Part shown: positions 6,524 to 8,291 of the stretch, in pieces
Layout: the number at the start of each line of letters is the position of its first letter
Numbering within the stretch: position 1 is the first letter of the stretch
Made by a program: the position numbers and the translations under genes
Source of the DNA: Bacteroidota bacterium
GTDB taxonomy: Bacteria > Bacteroidota > Bacteroidia > Flavobacteriales > Flavobacteriaceae
Assembly: GCA_022601215.1 (NCBI GenBank)
Contig: JAHZIZ010000443.1
Span: 1 to 8,291, forward strand
Length of the DNA: 8,291 bases
Reading direction: 5' to 3'
The notes under the pieces: generated by a model
What the model saw: the letters and a program-made list of their open reading frames with translations, nothing else
The model's database searches: none
What the model was told of the DNA's origin: nothing

Positions 6524-8291
6524 ATGGTAAGAGTAGTAAAGTTTGGGGGAACGTCGGTAGCCCATAGCGAGAACATAAAAAAGGTGATTTCCATTTTAAA
6601 AAAGCAATCAAAGAATAGTCACATTGTGGCTGTGGTTTCAGCTTTTGGTGGAGTGACTGACCAATTGTTGAAAGTTGGAGAGTTAGCCAACAAAAAAGAC
6701 CATGCGTATCGGGTCGTTTTAAAAGACCTTAAAAATAGACATTATAAGGCAGCTAATGACCTTGCTCTTACTTCTGAAGCTCTTGAAATATTGGAAAAAA
6801 TGTTAGACGAGGTGAAGAATCTTATAGAAGGAATATTTTTAATCAATGAATTTTCTGTGAAAACGCGGGATAAAGTATTGAGCTATGGTGAATTGCTTTC
6901 TTCTTTCATTATTTCGGAGGCAGCTAAAAAAGAAATGAAATCTGTTGCACGCGTGGATAGTAGAGAACTTATCGTTACAAATGCACAGTTCACTAAGGCG
7001 CAATTAGTTCCTGATGTGACTCATGAAAATATAGTGCGTCATTTTAGTAAACAAAGTACTTTGGTTACCATTTTGCCTGGATTTGTCGCTCGTAGCCTTT
7101 CCGGTGAAAGTACAACCTTAGGTAGGGGTGGGTCGGACTATACTGCTTCCATTGTGGCAGCCGCATTGGAGGCTGATATTCTGGAGATTTGGACGGACGT
7201 AAGTGGAATGTTTACAGCAAACCCTAAGTTGGTAAGACAGGCCTATCCCATTGAAGAAATTTCTTATGCGGAAGCTATGGAACTATCTCATTTTGGGGCA
7301 AAAGTTTTATATCCACCAACGATTCGTCCTATACTGGAAATGAACATCCCCATGGTAATAAAGAACACCTTCTCTCCGGACTCTAAAGGCACTTATATTC
7401 ATAATAATGTAATAGCGAAGAACGGTCCTGTAAAAGGAATAAGTCATTTGGCCGACGTAGCTTTATTTACATTAGAAGGAAACGGAATGGTTGGAGTTCC
7501 GGGCATTTCTAAACGATTGTTTGAAGCCCTTTCATCTGTAGGAGTGAATGTCATTTTAATAACACAAGCTTCTTCAGAGCATTCTATATGTGTAGCCATT
7601 AATGAACGAGATGTAGCAATGGCAAGGCATGTAGTTAATGATGCTTTTGCCTATGAAATTTCATTAGGAACTATAAATCCTGTCTTAGTGGAAACGGAGT
7701 TGTCAATAATTGCAGTCATTGGAGATGGAATGAAAAATCATCAAGGTGTTAGTGGTAAAATGTTTAGCGTTTTGGGGGAGAATAATGTAAATATTCGAGC
7801 CATAGCCCAAGGGGCGAGTGAACGAAACATTTCGGCAGTCATTAAGAGTGTCGATGTGAAAAAAGCACTCAACACCTTGCATTATCGCTTTTTCGAACGA
7901 CAAGTAAAGACCCTTAATTTGTTCATTGTAGGTGTTGGGAATGTTGGGTGTCGCTTATTGGAGCAAATTAAGCGACAGCAATCCTATTTACATGATCATC
8001 TATTTCTACATCTAAAAGTGGTAGGTATAAGTAATTCCAAAAAGATGCAATTTGATGAAGATGGGATTGATTTAGAAAACTGGAAAGAAAGTTTGTCAAC
8101 TGGAATGCATAAAACAGACGACCTTTGGTTTTCTCAGGTGAGAGAAATGAACCTTCGAAATAGTGTTTTTATCGACATCACAGCTAATGCTTCGGTCGCG
8201 GCGAGTTATGCGTCTTATTTGAAGGAGAGTATTGCCATAGTTGCTTGTAATAAAATTGCATGTTCCAACAGACTTGATAGCTATCAGGAAC
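6524..8291 (+). CDS. thrA: Bifunctional aspartokinase / homoserine dehydrogenase, partial (3' end outside window)
   Basis: ThrA performs the first step (aspartate phosphorylation) and the third step (aspartate semialdehyde to homoserine) of the threonine pathway. The frame runs unbroken to the window edge, giving 589 of an expected 815 or so residues. The kinase domain (about 1-295) opens with VVKFGGTSV and holds GRGGSDYTA (200-208) and IWTDVSGMFTANP. Two ACT-type regulatory segments follow (about 310-460), with GISKRLFEALSSVGVNVILI and IRAIAQGASERNISAVI; in the family these mediate threonine inhibition. The homoserine dehydrogenase domain starts near 465 with the nucleotide-binding GVGNVG (470-475) and is cut soon after CNK (575-577), the counterpart of TPNK. 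The start is firm: an in-frame TAG lies at 6515-6517 and the next ATG gives MVRVVKFGG. Expression is probably controlled by the upstream Thr attenuator. thrB and thrC would be expected downstream but are not visible. Confidence 0.97.
   Translation, partial: MVRVVKFGGTSVAHSENIKKVISILKKQSKNSHIVAVVSAFGGVTDQLLKVGELANKKDHAYRVVLKDLKNRHYKAANDLALTSEALEILEKMLDEVKNLIEGIFLINEFSVKTRDKVLSYGELLSSFIISEAAKKEMKSVARVDSRELIVTNAQFTKAQLVPDVTHENIVRHFSKQSTLVTILPGFVARSLSGESTTLGRGGSDYTASIVAAALEADILEIWTDVSGMFTANPKLVRQAYPIEEISYAEAMELSHFGAKVLYPPTIRPILEMNIPMVIKNTFSPDSKGTYIHNNVIAKNGPVKGISHLADVALFTLEGNGMVGVPGISKRLFEALSSVGVNVILITQASSEHSICVAINERDVAMARHVVNDAFAYEISLGTINPVLVETELSIIAVIGDGMKNHQGVSGKMFSVLGENNVNIRAIAQGASERNISAVIKSVDVKKALNTLHYRFFERQVKTLNLFIVGVGNVGCRLLEQIKRQQSYLHDHLFLHLKVVGISNSKKMQFDEDGIDLENWKESLSTGMHKTDDLWFSQVREMNLRNSVFIDITANASVAASYASYLKESIAIVACNKIACSNRLDSYQE

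Noticed and set aside
6411..6611. Minus-strand ORF of 66 codons across the attenuator and the thrA start
   Set aside because: It has no recognisable protein features and overlaps the leader stop, the terminator and the conserved N-terminus of ThrA on the other strand.
7703..7903. Minus-strand ORF of 66 codons inside thrA
   Set aside because: It is antisense to the conserved ACT region of ThrA and shows no family features.

Overview
The window looks like a piece of a Bacteroidota chromosome, most likely a flavobacterium-like lineage. The evidence is moderately AT-rich DNA, start codons without Shine-Dalgarno sequences, the gene order ilvD-ilvB-ilvN-ilvC-ilvA, and protein details such as the IlvD stretch [16 protein letters not shown] and the ThrA stretch CNKIACS. 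This assignment rests on recognition of protein and gene-order style, not on a database search. All genes are on the plus strand and the window is almost fully coding.

Positions 1-6316 hold the branched-chain amino acid operon: the 3' three quarters of ilvD (dihydroxy-acid dehydratase), then complete ilvB and ilvN (acetohydroxyacid synthase large and small subunits), ilvC (long-form ketol-acid reductoisomerase) and ilvA (threonine deaminase with one C-terminal regulatory domain). Gaps are 8, 25, 11 and 0 nt, so this is one transcription unit. IlvA turns threonine into 2-oxobutyrate, and IlvBN, IlvC and IlvD carry this and pyruvate through the parallel isoleucine and valine routes.

Positions 6317-6523 are the only substantial non-coding stretch (207 nt) and the most interesting part. 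It contains a 16-codon leader peptide, MRTVSTCTITTTGPKG, with six threonines, followed by an intrinsic terminator just before the next gene. The RNA can fold in alternative ways: a hairpin over the Thr codons (segment 1:2), a long antiterminator (2:3), and the terminator (3:4). This is the layout of a classical ribosome-mediated threonine attenuator, like thrL of enteric bacteria, but here in a Bacteroidota-type genome without Shine-Dalgarno sequences. A Bacteroidota-style promoter may lie directly upstream, and a weak A/U hairpin may end the ilv transcript.

Positions 6524-8291 hold the first 589 codons of thrA, the fused aspartokinase-homoserine dehydrogenase, cut by the window edge early in the dehydrogenase domain. 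ThrA starts threonine synthesis and IlvA consumes threonine for isoleucine, so the attenuator sits between the consumer and the producer of its own signal. I found no tRNA, rRNA, CRISPR array, insertion sequence or phage gene.
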